DNA of 64,000 nucleotides from the NCBI RefSeq assembly GCF_002726155.1, contig NZ_PBSH01000031.1, positions 62,001-126,000 on the forward strand, written 5' to 3'. This stretch comes from Alcanivorax sp. GTDB lineage: Bacteria; Pseudomonadota; Gammaproteobacteria; Pseudomonadales; Alcanivoracaceae. The translations under genes were made by a program, and so were the position numbers. Position 1 is the stretch's first letter. Every line of letters begins with the position of its first letter. The notes below the pieces were generated by a model that ran no database searches, was not told the origin of the DNA, and saw only the letters and a program-made list of their open reading frames with translations. Shown here in pieces: positions 1 to 7,768 of the stretch.

Positions 1-2
1 TG

Positions 3-623
3 GTCGTGCTACTGGGCGCCAATGGCGCCGGCAAGAGCACCTTGTTCAATACCATCAGCGGCCTGATCAAGCCGTCGGCAGGCACCATTACCCTGGATGG
101 CACTGATGTCACCGGGCTGAAGCCGTCGGGGCTGGTACAAAGTGGCGTGGTGCAGTGTCCGGAAGGGCGCAAGCTGTTTCCGGAAATGTCCGTGCTGAAA
201 AATCTGATGCTGGGCGCCTATGTGCATCGCCGTGACAAGGCGGCGATTAAAAAGACACTGGAAGAAATTCTGGCGCTGTTTCCGATTCTGGATGAAAAGA
301 AGGATCAGTCCGCCGGGTCTCTCAGTGGTGGTCAGCAGCAAATGGTTGCCATTGGTCGTGCCATGATGGGAAGACCCAAACTGCTATTGCTGGATGAGCC
401 CTCGTTGGGGCTGGCGCCACTGGTGGTCAAGCAGATGTTTGAAACCATCAAGGGCATCAACGAGCAAGGCACCACGGTTTTGCTGGCGGAGCAGAATGCC
501 TTCGCCGCACTCAAGATTGCCCACCGTGCCTATGTGATCGAAAACGGTCGCCTGGTCATGGAGGGTGATAAAGACGCGATGCTGGGTAACGAAGCCATTC
601 GCAAAGCCTATATTGGCGCGTAA
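3..623 (+). CDS. livF: Branched-chain amino-acid-type ABC transporter ATPase (LivF), 5'-truncated
   Basis: ATP-hydrolysing subunit of a Liv/HAAT-family importer, acting on the cytoplasmic face of a permease pair. The frame is open to the left edge of the window ([13 protein letters not shown] is the first visible stretch), so roughly 25-30 N-terminal residues lie outside; LivF is normally about 233 residues. Visible motifs are Walker [10 protein letters not shown], the ABC signature LSGGQQQ, Walker [14 protein letters not shown] and the EQN segment usual in LivF. The binding-protein gene follows 92 nt downstream. A GTG at 6-8 could be mistaken for a start, but it lies inside the conserved strand before Walker A. 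The substrate cannot be read from the ATPase; the downstream fatty-acid genes make an organic or dicarboxylic acid possible (inference). Confidence 0.93.
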   Translation, partial: VVLLGANGAGKSTLFNTISGLIKPSAGTITLDGTDVTGLKPSGLVQSGVVQCPEGRKLFPEMSVLKNLMLGAYVHRRDKAAIKKTLEEILALFPILDEKKDQSAGSLSGGQQQMVAIGRAMMGRPKLLLLDEPSLGLAPLVVKQMFETIKGINEQGTTVLLAEQNAFAALKIAHRAYVIENGRLVMEGDKDAMLGNEAIRKAYIGA

Positions 624-715
624 TCGTGATCCGGTAGCAGCGTGTGCGCTACAACATAATCAATTGCTACAACACAAGACTCACGGTTTGAGCAAAAAAA
701 CAACGGGAGAGTTTC

Positions 716-1900
716 ATGGGTAACGGAAAACAGACTCTGATTAATCGCTTTCGCCGCCTGGCCTGTGCCAGCGCAATCGCCCTGGCAGCCACGGGCGCGC
801 AGGCGGCAGAAGAGGTGAATATCGGTTTTACCGGGCCTTTGAGTGGTGGTGCGGCGTTATACGGCCAGAACACCCTGGAAGGTTTGCAGATGGCGGCAAA
901 GGAAATCAACGATGCTGGCGGTTTCACCGTGGGTGGCGAGACCTACGAAATTAACCTGGTGTCGCTGGATGACAAGTACTCGCCCAGTCAGGCAGCGGTG
1001 AACGGCAAGCGGCTGGTGCAGCAGTACAGTGCGCCGGTGATTTTTACGCCGCACTCCGGTGGTACCTTTGCGCTGCAAGCGTTCAACGAACGCGATGGTT
1101 TTGTGGTGATGTCGTACACCTCGGTGCCCACGGTGACGGAGAAAGGCAATGAGCTGACCGTACGGATTCCGCCCACCTTTACCGGTTACATGAAGCCGTT
1201 TACCAAAATCGCCATGAAGGAAAACGGCAAGAAGGTGGCCGTGGCCAACGCCACCCACGACTATGCCAAATACTGGACCAAGGCCTTTGTGCCGACCTGG
1301 GAAGCCATGGGCGGTACCGTGGTGGCGGATAACCCGATGGACTACAACAAGTCCGCGGACTTCTACACCGGCGTGAGCAAGGTGCTGGCGGAGAAGCCGG
1401 ACGTGATGTTCATCGGTGGTGCGTCCGAGCCCACCGCGCTGGTGGCGAAACAGGCCCGTGAGCTGGGTTTCAAGGGTGGTTTCGTGATCATGGACCAGGC
1501 CAAGATGGGTGAAATGTCCAAGATTATCGGTGGCTACAAAATGCTGGAAGGCTCTGTGGGTGTGGTGCCGTTGACGCTTTATGAAGAGCCGGGTGCCAAG
1601 GCGTTCGTGTCCAAATATCACAAGCAGAACGCGGAGAAGGACCCGACCACTGAAGTGGCCTATAACTACTTCGCTTTGCACACGGTGGTTCAGGCCATGC
1701 AGGAAGCCGGTACCGTTGAAGATGCCAAGGCAATCCGCGGTGCTTTCGGGGCGGCGCTGAAGAACCTGAAGCCGGAGAATAATCCCTACGGTGTGACGGC
1801 GATTGATGACAAGGGCGGCATGATGGCGGACCCGAATATCGCTACCGTGAAGAACGGCGAAGTGGTATTGCAGCGTATGTCTGAAGTGTTGGCTGAATAA
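716..1900 (+). CDS. ABC transporter periplasmic substrate-binding protein, Liv/HAAT family
   Basis: Periplasmic ligand-binding protein (type I periplasmic-binding fold, LivK-like) that should deliver ligand to the importer whose ATPase lies just upstream. It is 394 residues, the usual size. A signal peptide is visible: basic start, hydrophobic stretch and an ATGAQAAEE cleavage region near residue 30. The mature part opens with VNIGFTGPLSGGAALYG, the typical first strand and ligand loop. Start ATG 716 is preceded by GGGAG at 706-710. A factor-independent terminator follows directly, so the transporter unit ends here and the next operon has its own promoter. The ligand is not predictable by eye; amino acids, amides and short or aromatic acids are all known for the family. 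Confidence 0.92.
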   Translation: MGNGKQTLINRFRRLACASAIALAATGAQAAEEVNIGFTGPLSGGAALYGQNTLEGLQMAAKEINDAGGFTVGGETYEINLVSLDDKYSPSQAAVNGKRLVQQYSAPVIFTPHSGGTFALQAFNERDGFVVMSYTSVPTVTEKGNELTVRIPPTFTGYMKPFTKIAMKENGKKVAVANATHDYAKYWTKAFVPTWEAMGGTVVADNPMDYNKSADFYTGVSKVLAEKPDVMFIGGASEPTALVAKQARELGFKGGFVIMDQAKMGEMSKIIGGYKMLEGSVGVVPLTLYEEPGAKAFVSKYHKQNAEKDPTTEVAYNYFALHTVVQAMQEAGTVEDAKAIRGAFGAALKNLKPENNPYGVTAIDDKGGMMADPNIATVKNGEVVLQRMSEVLAE

Positions 1901-1915
1901 ACCGTCATCACGGAA

Positions 1916-1940
1916 ACGGGGCGCCAGTCGCCCCGTTTTT
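1916..1940 (+). terminator. Rho-independent terminator after the binding-protein gene
   Basis: An 8-bp perfect stem (ACGGGGCG / CGCCCCGT) with a 5-nt loop, followed by a T run, 15 nt after the stop codon of the substrate-binding protein gene. Confidence 0.9.
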
Positions 1941-1965
1941 CGGTCTTTTTCAAATAATGAAATTA

Positions 1966-1977
1966 TATTTCGAAATA
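1966..1977. promoter_or_regulatory. Palindromic operator candidate TATTTCGAAATA
   Basis: A perfect 12-bp palindrome directly abutting the -35 box of the promoter before the beta-oxidation operon. Placement and symmetry fit a dimeric repressor or activator, for example of the TetR or GntR class. The regulator is not in the window. Confidence 0.5.
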
Positions 1978-1978
1978 A

Positions 1979-2006
1979 TTGAAACCCGCTTGTCTTTGCT
2001 TATACT
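1979..2006 (+). promoter_or_regulatory. Sigma-70-type promoter of the beta-oxidation operon
   Basis: TTGAAA (1979-1984), a 16-nt spacer and TATACT (2001-2006), about 105 nt before the start of the fused hydratase/dehydrogenase gene. It lies between an upstream terminator and the first gene of the operon, so it probably drives all three downstream genes. Confidence 0.6.
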
Positions 2007-2111
2007 GGTATCAATCTGATCCTTTCCTGTGCGGCCCGATAACCGGGCTGGCGCTGCCTTTTACGCCGTACCGGCGATGCAGACGGGAAGGACGTCCTGA
2101 GGAGAGTCGTA

Positions 2112-4199
2112 ATGAGTAACCCGGTCAGCCTCAGTCGCGATAGCGACATTGGCGTTATCCGCATCAATTATCCCCCGGTGAATGCGCTGGGCCATGGCGT
2201 ACGCGAAGGCCTGCAGCAATGCCTCCGTGAGGCACTGGCAGATGAACAGATTCGGGCGGTGGTGGTAATCGGTGAAGGCAAAACCTTTCCGGCCGGTGCC
2301 GATATTCGTGAATTCGGCAAGCCCCCCCAGCAGCCGGCCTTGCCGGCCGTGATTGATGAATATGAAGCCAGCGACAAGCTGATCGTCGCAGCGATTCATG
2401 GCACCGCCTTGGGCGGTGGACTGGAAGTCGCGCTGGGCTGTGACTACCGCGTGGCGTTGGACAGCGCCCGCCTGGGGTTACCGGAAGTGAAGCTGGGGCT
2501 GCTCCCCGGTGCCGGTGGCACTCAGCGATTGCCGCGGCTGGTGGGTGCGCAGAAAGCACTGGAAATGGTTGTCGGCGGGAACCCGGTGAAAGCCAAAGAG
2601 GCCTTGTCACTGGGGCTGGTTGATGAGGTGGTCAGCGGTGATCTGCTGGACGGTGCGCTGGCCTATACCCGTCAATTACTGGCGGATAACGCACCCTTGA
2701 GAAAACTCTGTGATCTGGCCGTGCCGGATGCGCAAGACGGGCTGTTCGATCAGTTCGAGCAATCCATTGCTCGCAAACAGCGCGGTTTCAAGGCGCCATT
2801 TTCTTGCATCAAGGCAGTGAAAGCGGCGGTGGAGCTGCCGTTCGATAAAGGGGTGGAGCGCGAGCGGGAACTGTTCTTCAAGTTACTGGTGTCTCCAGAG
2901 TCGGCGGCCCAGCGTCATGTGTTCTTTGCCGAACGGGAAGTGGCCAAGGTGCCCGGCCTGGACAAGAACACTCCCAAGCGCGAGATCAACCAGGTGGCGG
3001 TGATTGGTGCTGGCACCATGGGCGGCGGTATCGCCATGAACTTCGCCAATGCCGGCATTCCCGTGCGCCTGCTGGAAGTAAAGGAAGACGCGCTGGAGCG
3101 GGGCGTGGCGGTCATTCGCAAGAACTACGAAAACACGGCTAAAAAAGGCCGCATCACCGATGAGCAGGTGGAACAGCGCATGGCGTTGATTCAGCCCACC
3201 TTGCGCTACGATGATTTGAGCGATGTGGATCTGGTGATTGAAGCCGTGTTCGAGAACATGGACGTGAAAGAAGCCGTGTTCAGTGAGCTGGATCGGGTGT
3301 GCAAACCCGGTGCGATTCTCGCTACCAACACGTCCACGCTGGATGTAGACCGCATTGCCGGGTTCACTCAGCGCCCGGAAGATGTCATGGGCATGCATTT
3401 CTTCAGCCCTGCCAATGTCATGAAGCTGCTGGAAAATGTCCGCGGTGAGAAAACCTCTGATGAGGTGATCGCCACGGTGATGGATCTGAGCCGCCGGATT
3501 GGCAAGGTCGGTGTGCTGGTTGGTGTGTGTCACGGCTTTGTGGGCAACCGTATGCTGCACCGCCGGCAGGCGGAAGCGGTACAGCTGGTTAATGAAGGTG
3601 CCAGCCCCCAGCAGGTGGACAAGGTACTGTTTGATCTGGGTTTCCCCATGGGGCCGTTTGCCATGTCTGACCTGGCGGGCATGGATGTGGGTTATCGCAT
3701 CCGCGAGGAACTGCGCAAGGAAGACCCGGCCAATGCTCCGGCCCGCAACTGGACCGATGAGCTGGTGGAAGCGGGGCGCCTTGGCCAGAAAACCCAGGCC
3801 GGCGTATTTGACTATAAAGACGGCGATCGTACCCCTGTACCGTCTGCGGCTGTTGACGGCATTATTGAGACTTACCGCAGCGATAACGGTATCGCGCCAC
3901 GTGAGATCAGCGATCAGGAAATCCTGGAGCGCTGCATGTACGTGATGGTCAATGAAGGCGCGAAGATTCTGGAGGAAGGCATCGCTGCGCGTCCGCTGGA
4001 TGTGGATGTGATCTGGATTTATGGCTACGGCTTCCCGGTGTACCGGGGGGGCGTGCTGTTCTGGGCAGATCAGGTGGGTGTGAAAGCCATCTTCGACAAA
4101 GTGAACGAGATCTATCAACAAACCGGCTCGGATGTCTGGAAGCCTGCCAAGCTGCTTAGCGATCTGGCAGAGCAGGGCAAGGGCTTCTACAGCAAATAA
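2112..4199 (+). CDS. Bifunctional enoyl-CoA hydratase / 3-hydroxyacyl-CoA dehydrogenase (FadB/PimF-like)
   Basis: Catalyses hydration of 2-enoyl-CoA and NAD-dependent oxidation of 3-hydroxyacyl-CoA in beta-oxidation. Residues 1 to about 190 are a crotonase domain with both catalytic glutamates in place (GGGLE, E105; LPEVKLG, E125) and the oxyanion segment GADIRE. The NAD-binding domain starts near 294 with VAVIGAGTMGGGIA, the dehydrogenase histidine is in MHFFSP (about H429), and tandem C-terminal helical 3HCDH domains follow. At 695 residues it matches the peroxisomal-bifunctional or PimF layout better than classical FadB (about 715-730). ATG 2112 is preceded by GAGGAGAG. Two acyl-CoA dehydrogenase genes follow after 18 and 12 nt, an arrangement like pimF-pimC-pimD of Rhodopseudomonas; a dicarboxylyl-CoA role is inferred from that. 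Confidence 0.92.
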   Translation: MSNPVSLSRDSDIGVIRINYPPVNALGHGVREGLQQCLREALADEQIRAVVVIGEGKTFPAGADIREFGKPPQQPALPAVIDEYEASDKLIVAAIHGTALGGGLEVALGCDYRVALDSARLGLPEVKLGLLPGAGGTQRLPRLVGAQKALEMVVGGNPVKAKEALSLGLVDEVVSGDLLDGALAYTRQLLADNAPLRKLCDLAVPDAQDGLFDQFEQSIARKQRGFKAPFSCIKAVKAAVELPFDKGVERERELFFKLLVSPESAAQRHVFFAEREVAKVPGLDKNTPKREINQVAVIGAGTMGGGIAMNFANAGIPVRLLEVKEDALERGVAVIRKNYENTAKKGRITDEQVEQRMALIQPTLRYDDLSDVDLVIEAVFENMDVKEAVFSELDRVCKPGAILATNTSTLDVDRIAGFTQRPEDVMGMHFFSPANVMKLLENVRGEKTSDEVIATVMDLSRRIGKVGVLVGVCHGFVGNRMLHRRQAEAVQLVNEGASPQQVDKVLFDLGFPMGPFAMSDLAGMDVGYRIREELRKEDPANAPARNWTDELVEAGRLGQKTQAGVFDYKDGDRTPVPSAAVDGIIETYRSDNGIAPREISDQEILERCMYVMVNEGAKILEEGIAARPLDVDVIWIYGYGFPVYRGGVLFWADQVGVKAIFDKVNEIYQQTGSDVWKPAKLLSDLAEQGKGFYSK

Positions 4200-4217
4200 G
4201 CATTAGCTGAGGTAATC

Positions 4218-5414
4218 ATGGACATTAATTTTACCCCGGAAGAACTGGCGTTTCGTGATGAAGTGCGCGTCTTTCTGGATACCAAGCTGCCGAAAGAAAT
4301 CGCCAGCAAAGTGAAGAACGGCCAGCATCTGAGCAAAGACGACTCCGTGCGCTGGCAGAAAATTCTTAATGAACAGGGCTGGATGGCCCTGCACTGGCCA
4401 AAAGAACATGGTGGCACTGGCTGGTCTCCGATCCAGAAGCATATTTTTGAAGAAGAATGTGCAGAGTACGGAGCTCCGAGTGTGTTGCCGTTTGGTGTGA
4501 ACATGGTGGCGCCAGTGATCATCAAGTTCGGTACCGAAGAGCAAAAGCAGAAGTACCTGCCGCCCATCCTCAACAGTGATGTGTGGTGGTGTCAGGGTTA
4601 TTCCGAGCCGGGCGCCGGTTCTGACTTGGCGGGCCTGAAAACCAAAGCGGTGCGTGAAGGCGATCACTATGTGGTAACCGGACAGAAAACCTGGACCACC
4701 CTGGGCCAGCACGCAGACTGGATTTTCTGCCTGGTGCGCACTGACCCCAGTGCCAAAAAACAGGAAGGGATTTCGTTCCTGCTGATTGACATGAAAACGC
4801 CGGGCATCACCGTGCGTCCACTGATCACGCTGGACGGCGAGCATGAAGTCAACGAAGTATTCTTCGATGAAGTGAAAGTGCCGGTAGAAAACCTGGTGGG
4901 TGAAGAGAACAAGGGCTGGACCTGTGCCAAGTACTTGCTCACCTTCGAGCGTACCGGCATCGCCGGTGTGGGCCAGTCCAAGGCGGCTCTCAAGCACCTT
5001 AAAGAAGTGGCGCGCAAGGTACAGCAGAACGGCAAGCCACTGATTGAGGATCCGCTGTTCCGCAACCGTCTGGCGGATGTGGAAATGGAGCTGATGGCGC
5101 TGGAAATGACCAACCTGCGTACCGTGGCTGCGGCCCAGGCCGGTGGTGTACCCGGTGCGGAGAGTTCGTTCCTGAAAATCATGGGTACCGAACTGCGTCA
5201 GGAAATTACCGACCTGTTCCGTCGTGCGGCTGGCCCTTACGCCCAGCCGTTCCTGCCGGAAACCTTCGATGCGGATTATGACGGTGAGCTGGTTGGGCCG
5301 GATTTCGCCAACACGGTGTCCGCCAAGTACTTCAATATGCGCAAGCTGTCGATCTTCGGCGGTTCCAACGAAATTCAGAAGAACATCATCGCCAAGATGA
5401 TTCTCGGTCTGTAA
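4218..5414 (+). CDS. Acyl-CoA dehydrogenase, PimC-like large subunit
   Basis: FAD-dependent dehydrogenase introducing the 2,3-double bond into an acyl-CoA. The 398 residues carry the usual flavin/substrate segment (GYSEPGAGSDLA near residue 133) and a C-terminal FGGSNEIQKNI motif. In medium-chain acyl-CoA dehydrogenases the base is the Glu of YEGT; here that position is Gly, so the base must lie elsewhere, possibly the Glu of LLTFERTG as in isovaleryl- and long-chain-type enzymes. Start ATG 4218 follows the hydratase gene by 18 nt with GAGG upstream. The directly following gene encodes a second, divergent family member; such pairs (PimC/PimD, steroid FadE pairs) often form heteromers (inference). 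Confidence 0.9.
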   Translation: MDINFTPEELAFRDEVRVFLDTKLPKEIASKVKNGQHLSKDDSVRWQKILNEQGWMALHWPKEHGGTGWSPIQKHIFEEECAEYGAPSVLPFGVNMVAPVIIKFGTEEQKQKYLPPILNSDVWWCQGYSEPGAGSDLAGLKTKAVREGDHYVVTGQKTWTTLGQHADWIFCLVRTDPSAKKQEGISFLLIDMKTPGITVRPLITLDGEHEVNEVFFDEVKVPVENLVGEENKGWTCAKYLLTFERTGIAGVGQSKAALKHLKEVARKVQQNGKPLIEDPLFRNRLADVEMELMALEMTNLRTVAAAQAGGVPGAESSFLKIMGTELRQEITDLFRRAAGPYAQPFLPETFDADYDGELVGPDFANTVSAKYFNMRKLSIFGGSNEIQKNIIAKMILGL

Positions 5415-5426
5415 GGAGTATTGAGC

Positions 5427-6569
5427 ATGGATTTTAAACTGAGCGATGAACAGCGCATGCTCGAGGAAACCGTGGGCCGTCTGGTTCGCGATGGTTATCC
5501 CTTCGACGTACGCGAGAAAGCCCGCACCAGTGAACTGGGTTATTCCGCAGAAATGTGGCAGCAGTTTGCCGAGCTTGGCCTGTTGGGTGTGCCGTTTTCC
5601 GAAGACTTCGGTGGTTTCAATGGCGGCGGCCCGGAACTGATGGTGGTGGCTGAAGGCTTTGGCCGTGGCCTGGTGTTGGAACCTTATCTGGCCACAGTGG
5701 TGCTGAGCGGGACCTTGATCAATTCCCTGGGCAGCGATGCCCAGAAAGAAAAACTGATCAGTGCCATCGTCGGCGGTGAGTTGCGTCTGGCGTTGGCGGC
5801 TTACGAGCCGGAAGGCCGTTATGACCATACCCACGTTGCAGCCACCGCAGAGAAAAGTGGTGATGGCTACAGCCTGACAGGCAAGAAAGCTGTGGTGCTT
5901 CACGGCGACAGCGCCGACCAGCTGGTGGTGATTGCCCGCACCGGTGGTAATGGCACGGACCGTGATGGCTTGTCTGCGTTTATCGTCGATGCCAATGCCG
6001 ACGGTGTCAGCCGCCGTGGTTACGAAACCATCGATGGGCTGCGTGCTGCAGAAATCACTTTCAACGGTGCGGCGGCTGAGCTGCTGGGCGAAGAAGGCAA
6101 GGCCATTGATGCGCTTGAAGCCTCCCTGGCCCTGGGTATTGTGGCCCTGTGCGCAGAAGCCACTGGTGCAATGGAAGTGGCCTGTGATCAGACTCTGGCT
6201 TACATCAAGGAGCGTCAGCAATTTGGTGTGGCCATTGGCAAGTTCCAGGCGCTGCAACATCGCATGGTGGAAATGCGTATGGAGCTGGAAAAGGCCCGCT
6301 CGATGACCATTTTTGCGGCCTGCTCTCTGGATGCGCCGGCCCAGGTCTGTGCCAAGCGTCTGGCGGCTGCCAAGGCGATTATCGGCAAGTCTGGCCGCAA
6401 GGTGGCGGAAGAAGCCATCCAGTTGCATGGTGGCATGGGCATGATGGAAGAAACCGCAGTGGCTCATTACGCCAAGCGGATTGTGCTGATTGATCACCAG
6501 CTGGGTGATCTGGGTTATCACATGCAGCAGCTGGAAAGCTTGCTGGATGTGGATGACGATGCAGCATAA
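5427..6569 (+). CDS. Acyl-CoA dehydrogenase, PimD-like small subunit
   Basis: Second acyl-CoA dehydrogenase of the operon, 380 residues from ATG 5427. That start is preceded by AAGGAG at 5413-5418 with 8-nt spacing; the in-frame TTG at 5421 is less likely. It has the N-terminal helical domain (MDFKLSDEQRMLEETVGRLV), a central beta domain, and a C-terminal helical region with LHGGMGMMEETAVAHYAKR instead of the YEGT box. The pair with the preceding dehydrogenase resembles the large and small subunits of pimeloyl-CoA dehydrogenase. Flavin-binding residues may be shared between subunits in such pairs. The actual substrate is unknown; dicarboxylyl-CoA from omega-oxidised alkanes is an attractive guess. 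Confidence 0.88.
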   Translation: MDFKLSDEQRMLEETVGRLVRDGYPFDVREKARTSELGYSAEMWQQFAELGLLGVPFSEDFGGFNGGGPELMVVAEGFGRGLVLEPYLATVVLSGTLINSLGSDAQKEKLISAIVGGELRLALAAYEPEGRYDHTHVAATAEKSGDGYSLTGKKAVVLHGDSADQLVVIARTGGNGTDRDGLSAFIVDANADGVSRRGYETIDGLRAAEITFNGAAAELLGEEGKAIDALEASLALGIVALCAEATGAMEVACDQTLAYIKERQQFGVAIGKFQALQHRMVEMRMELEKARSMTIFAACSLDAPAQVCAKRLAAAKAIIGKSGRKVAEEAIQLHGGMGMMEETAVAHYAKRIVLIDHQLGDLGYHMQQLESLLDVDDDAA

Positions 6570-6576
6570 GTAGATG

Positions 6577-6603
6577 AAAAGGGCGGCTTCGGTCGCCCTT
6601 TTT
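6577..6603 (+). terminator. Rho-independent terminator of the beta-oxidation operon
   Basis: A 9-bp stem (AAAAGGGCG / CGCCCTTTT) closing a GCTTCGGT loop, with the T run forming the end of the stem, 8 nt after the stop of the second acyl-CoA dehydrogenase gene. Confidence 0.88.
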
Positions 6604-6739
6604 GGTTGTGATGCGCGGTCGCTAACGACACAGGGGCGGCGTGAAACGACAATCCGCGCCATGCGCTATTTGAAGCGGGCCTGCCTTCCCCCAGTCTGTG
6701 GACTGACTTTTATTTTTTGCGTTTTACGGGAGAGAAAGC

Positions 6740-7768
6740 ATGAGTGTGAATCGCCAGATTATTTTATCCGAGTACCCCAAGGGGATGCCTCAGCCAGAAC
6801 ATCTGCCTTTGAAAGACGGTGCGATGCCTTCGCCGAAAGAGGGCCAGGTACTGATCAAGACTATCTACCTGTCCCTGGATCCTTACATGCGTGGGCGCAT
6901 GAGCCCGGCCAAGTCCTACGCGGCCAGCGTGGAGCTGGGAGATGTGATGCAGGGCGGTACCGTCGGCCAGATTGTGGAATCGCGGCTGGAAGGCTATGAA
7001 GCCGGTGATTATGTGCTGGGCTTTGGTGGCTGGCAGGAATATTCCGTGCAGGGCAAAGAGATGCTGCGCAAGCTGGACCCGAAACAGGTGCCAATCAGCA
7101 CGGCGTTGGGTGTACTGGGCATGCCGGGCTTTACCGCCTACGCAGGGCTACTGGAAATTGGCCAACCCAAAGAAGGCGAAACCGTGGTGGTGTCTGCGGC
7201 CAGCGGCGCGGTGGGCCAGATCGTTGGGCAGATCGCCAAGATCAAAGGCTGCCGCGTAGTCGGCGTTGCCGGTGCGCCGGACAAATGTAAGCACGTGGTC
7301 GATACCTATGGTTTTGATGCCTGCGTGAATTACAAGGACGACGACTTCGAAGCTCAGCTTAAAGCCGCGTGCCCGAATGGCATCGACGTGTATTTTGAAA
7401 ACGTGGGTGGCAAGGTGTTTGATGCGGTGATGAAGCTGGTAAACGACTTTGCGCGTATTCCCCTGTGCGGTCGTATCGCTCATTACAACGATACCGAGGC
7501 GCCCCAGGGGCCGGACCAGTTGCCCGCGTTTCTGACCAAGCTGCTGGTGAAGCGTGTGCTGATCAAGGGCTTTATCCAGTTTGATTATGCGCATCTGATG
7601 AAAGATTTCGTCCGCGACATGAGTACCTGGATGCAGGCCGGCAAAATCCAGTACCAGGAAGATGTGGTTGAAGGGCTGGAAAATACCGTGGATGCCTTTC
7701 AGGGGCTGCTGCAAGGTCGTAACCGGGGCAAGCTGTTGGTACGGGTCAGCGAAGATACCTCCCGGTAA
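6740..7768 (+). CDS. CurA-like NADP-dependent oxidoreductase (MDR family)
   Basis: Medium-chain dehydrogenase/reductase without catalytic zinc, of the leukotriene B4 12-hydroxydehydrogenase / CurA type, reducing activated C=C bonds of enones and alkenals with NADPH. It is 342 residues. The N-terminal catalytic domain has the family hallmark LSLDPYMRGRM (about residues 47-57) and the nucleotide-binding loop is SAASGAVGQIVGQ near 152-164. ATG 6740 follows ACGGGAGAG. The stop codon overlaps the ATG of the MFS exporter by one base (TAATG), indicating translational coupling with the next gene. A role in removing reactive carbonyls is inferred from the family. Confidence 0.9.
   Translation: MSVNRQIILSEYPKGMPQPEHLPLKDGAMPSPKEGQVLIKTIYLSLDPYMRGRMSPAKSYAASVELGDVMQGGTVGQIVESRLEGYEAGDYVLGFGGWQEYSVQGKEMLRKLDPKQVPISTALGVLGMPGFTAYAGLLEIGQPKEGETVVVSAASGAVGQIVGQIAKIKGCRVVGVAGAPDKCKHVVDTYGFDACVNYKDDDFEAQLKAACPNGIDVYFENVGGKVFDAVMKLVNDFARIPLCGRIAHYNDTEAPQGPDQLPAFLTKLLVKRVLIKGFIQFDYAHLMKDFVRDMSTWMQAGKIQYQEDVVEGLENTVDAFQGLLQGRNRGKLLVRVSEDTSR

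Noticed and set aside
2883..4121. A 412-codon minus-strand frame
   Set aside because: Shadow of the hydratase/3-hydroxyacyl-CoA dehydrogenase gene.
4203..6662. An 819-codon open frame on the minus strand
   Set aside because: It is the antisense of two convincing acyl-CoA dehydrogenase genes and has His/Gln-rich, non-protein-like composition; caused by codon bias in GC-rich DNA.
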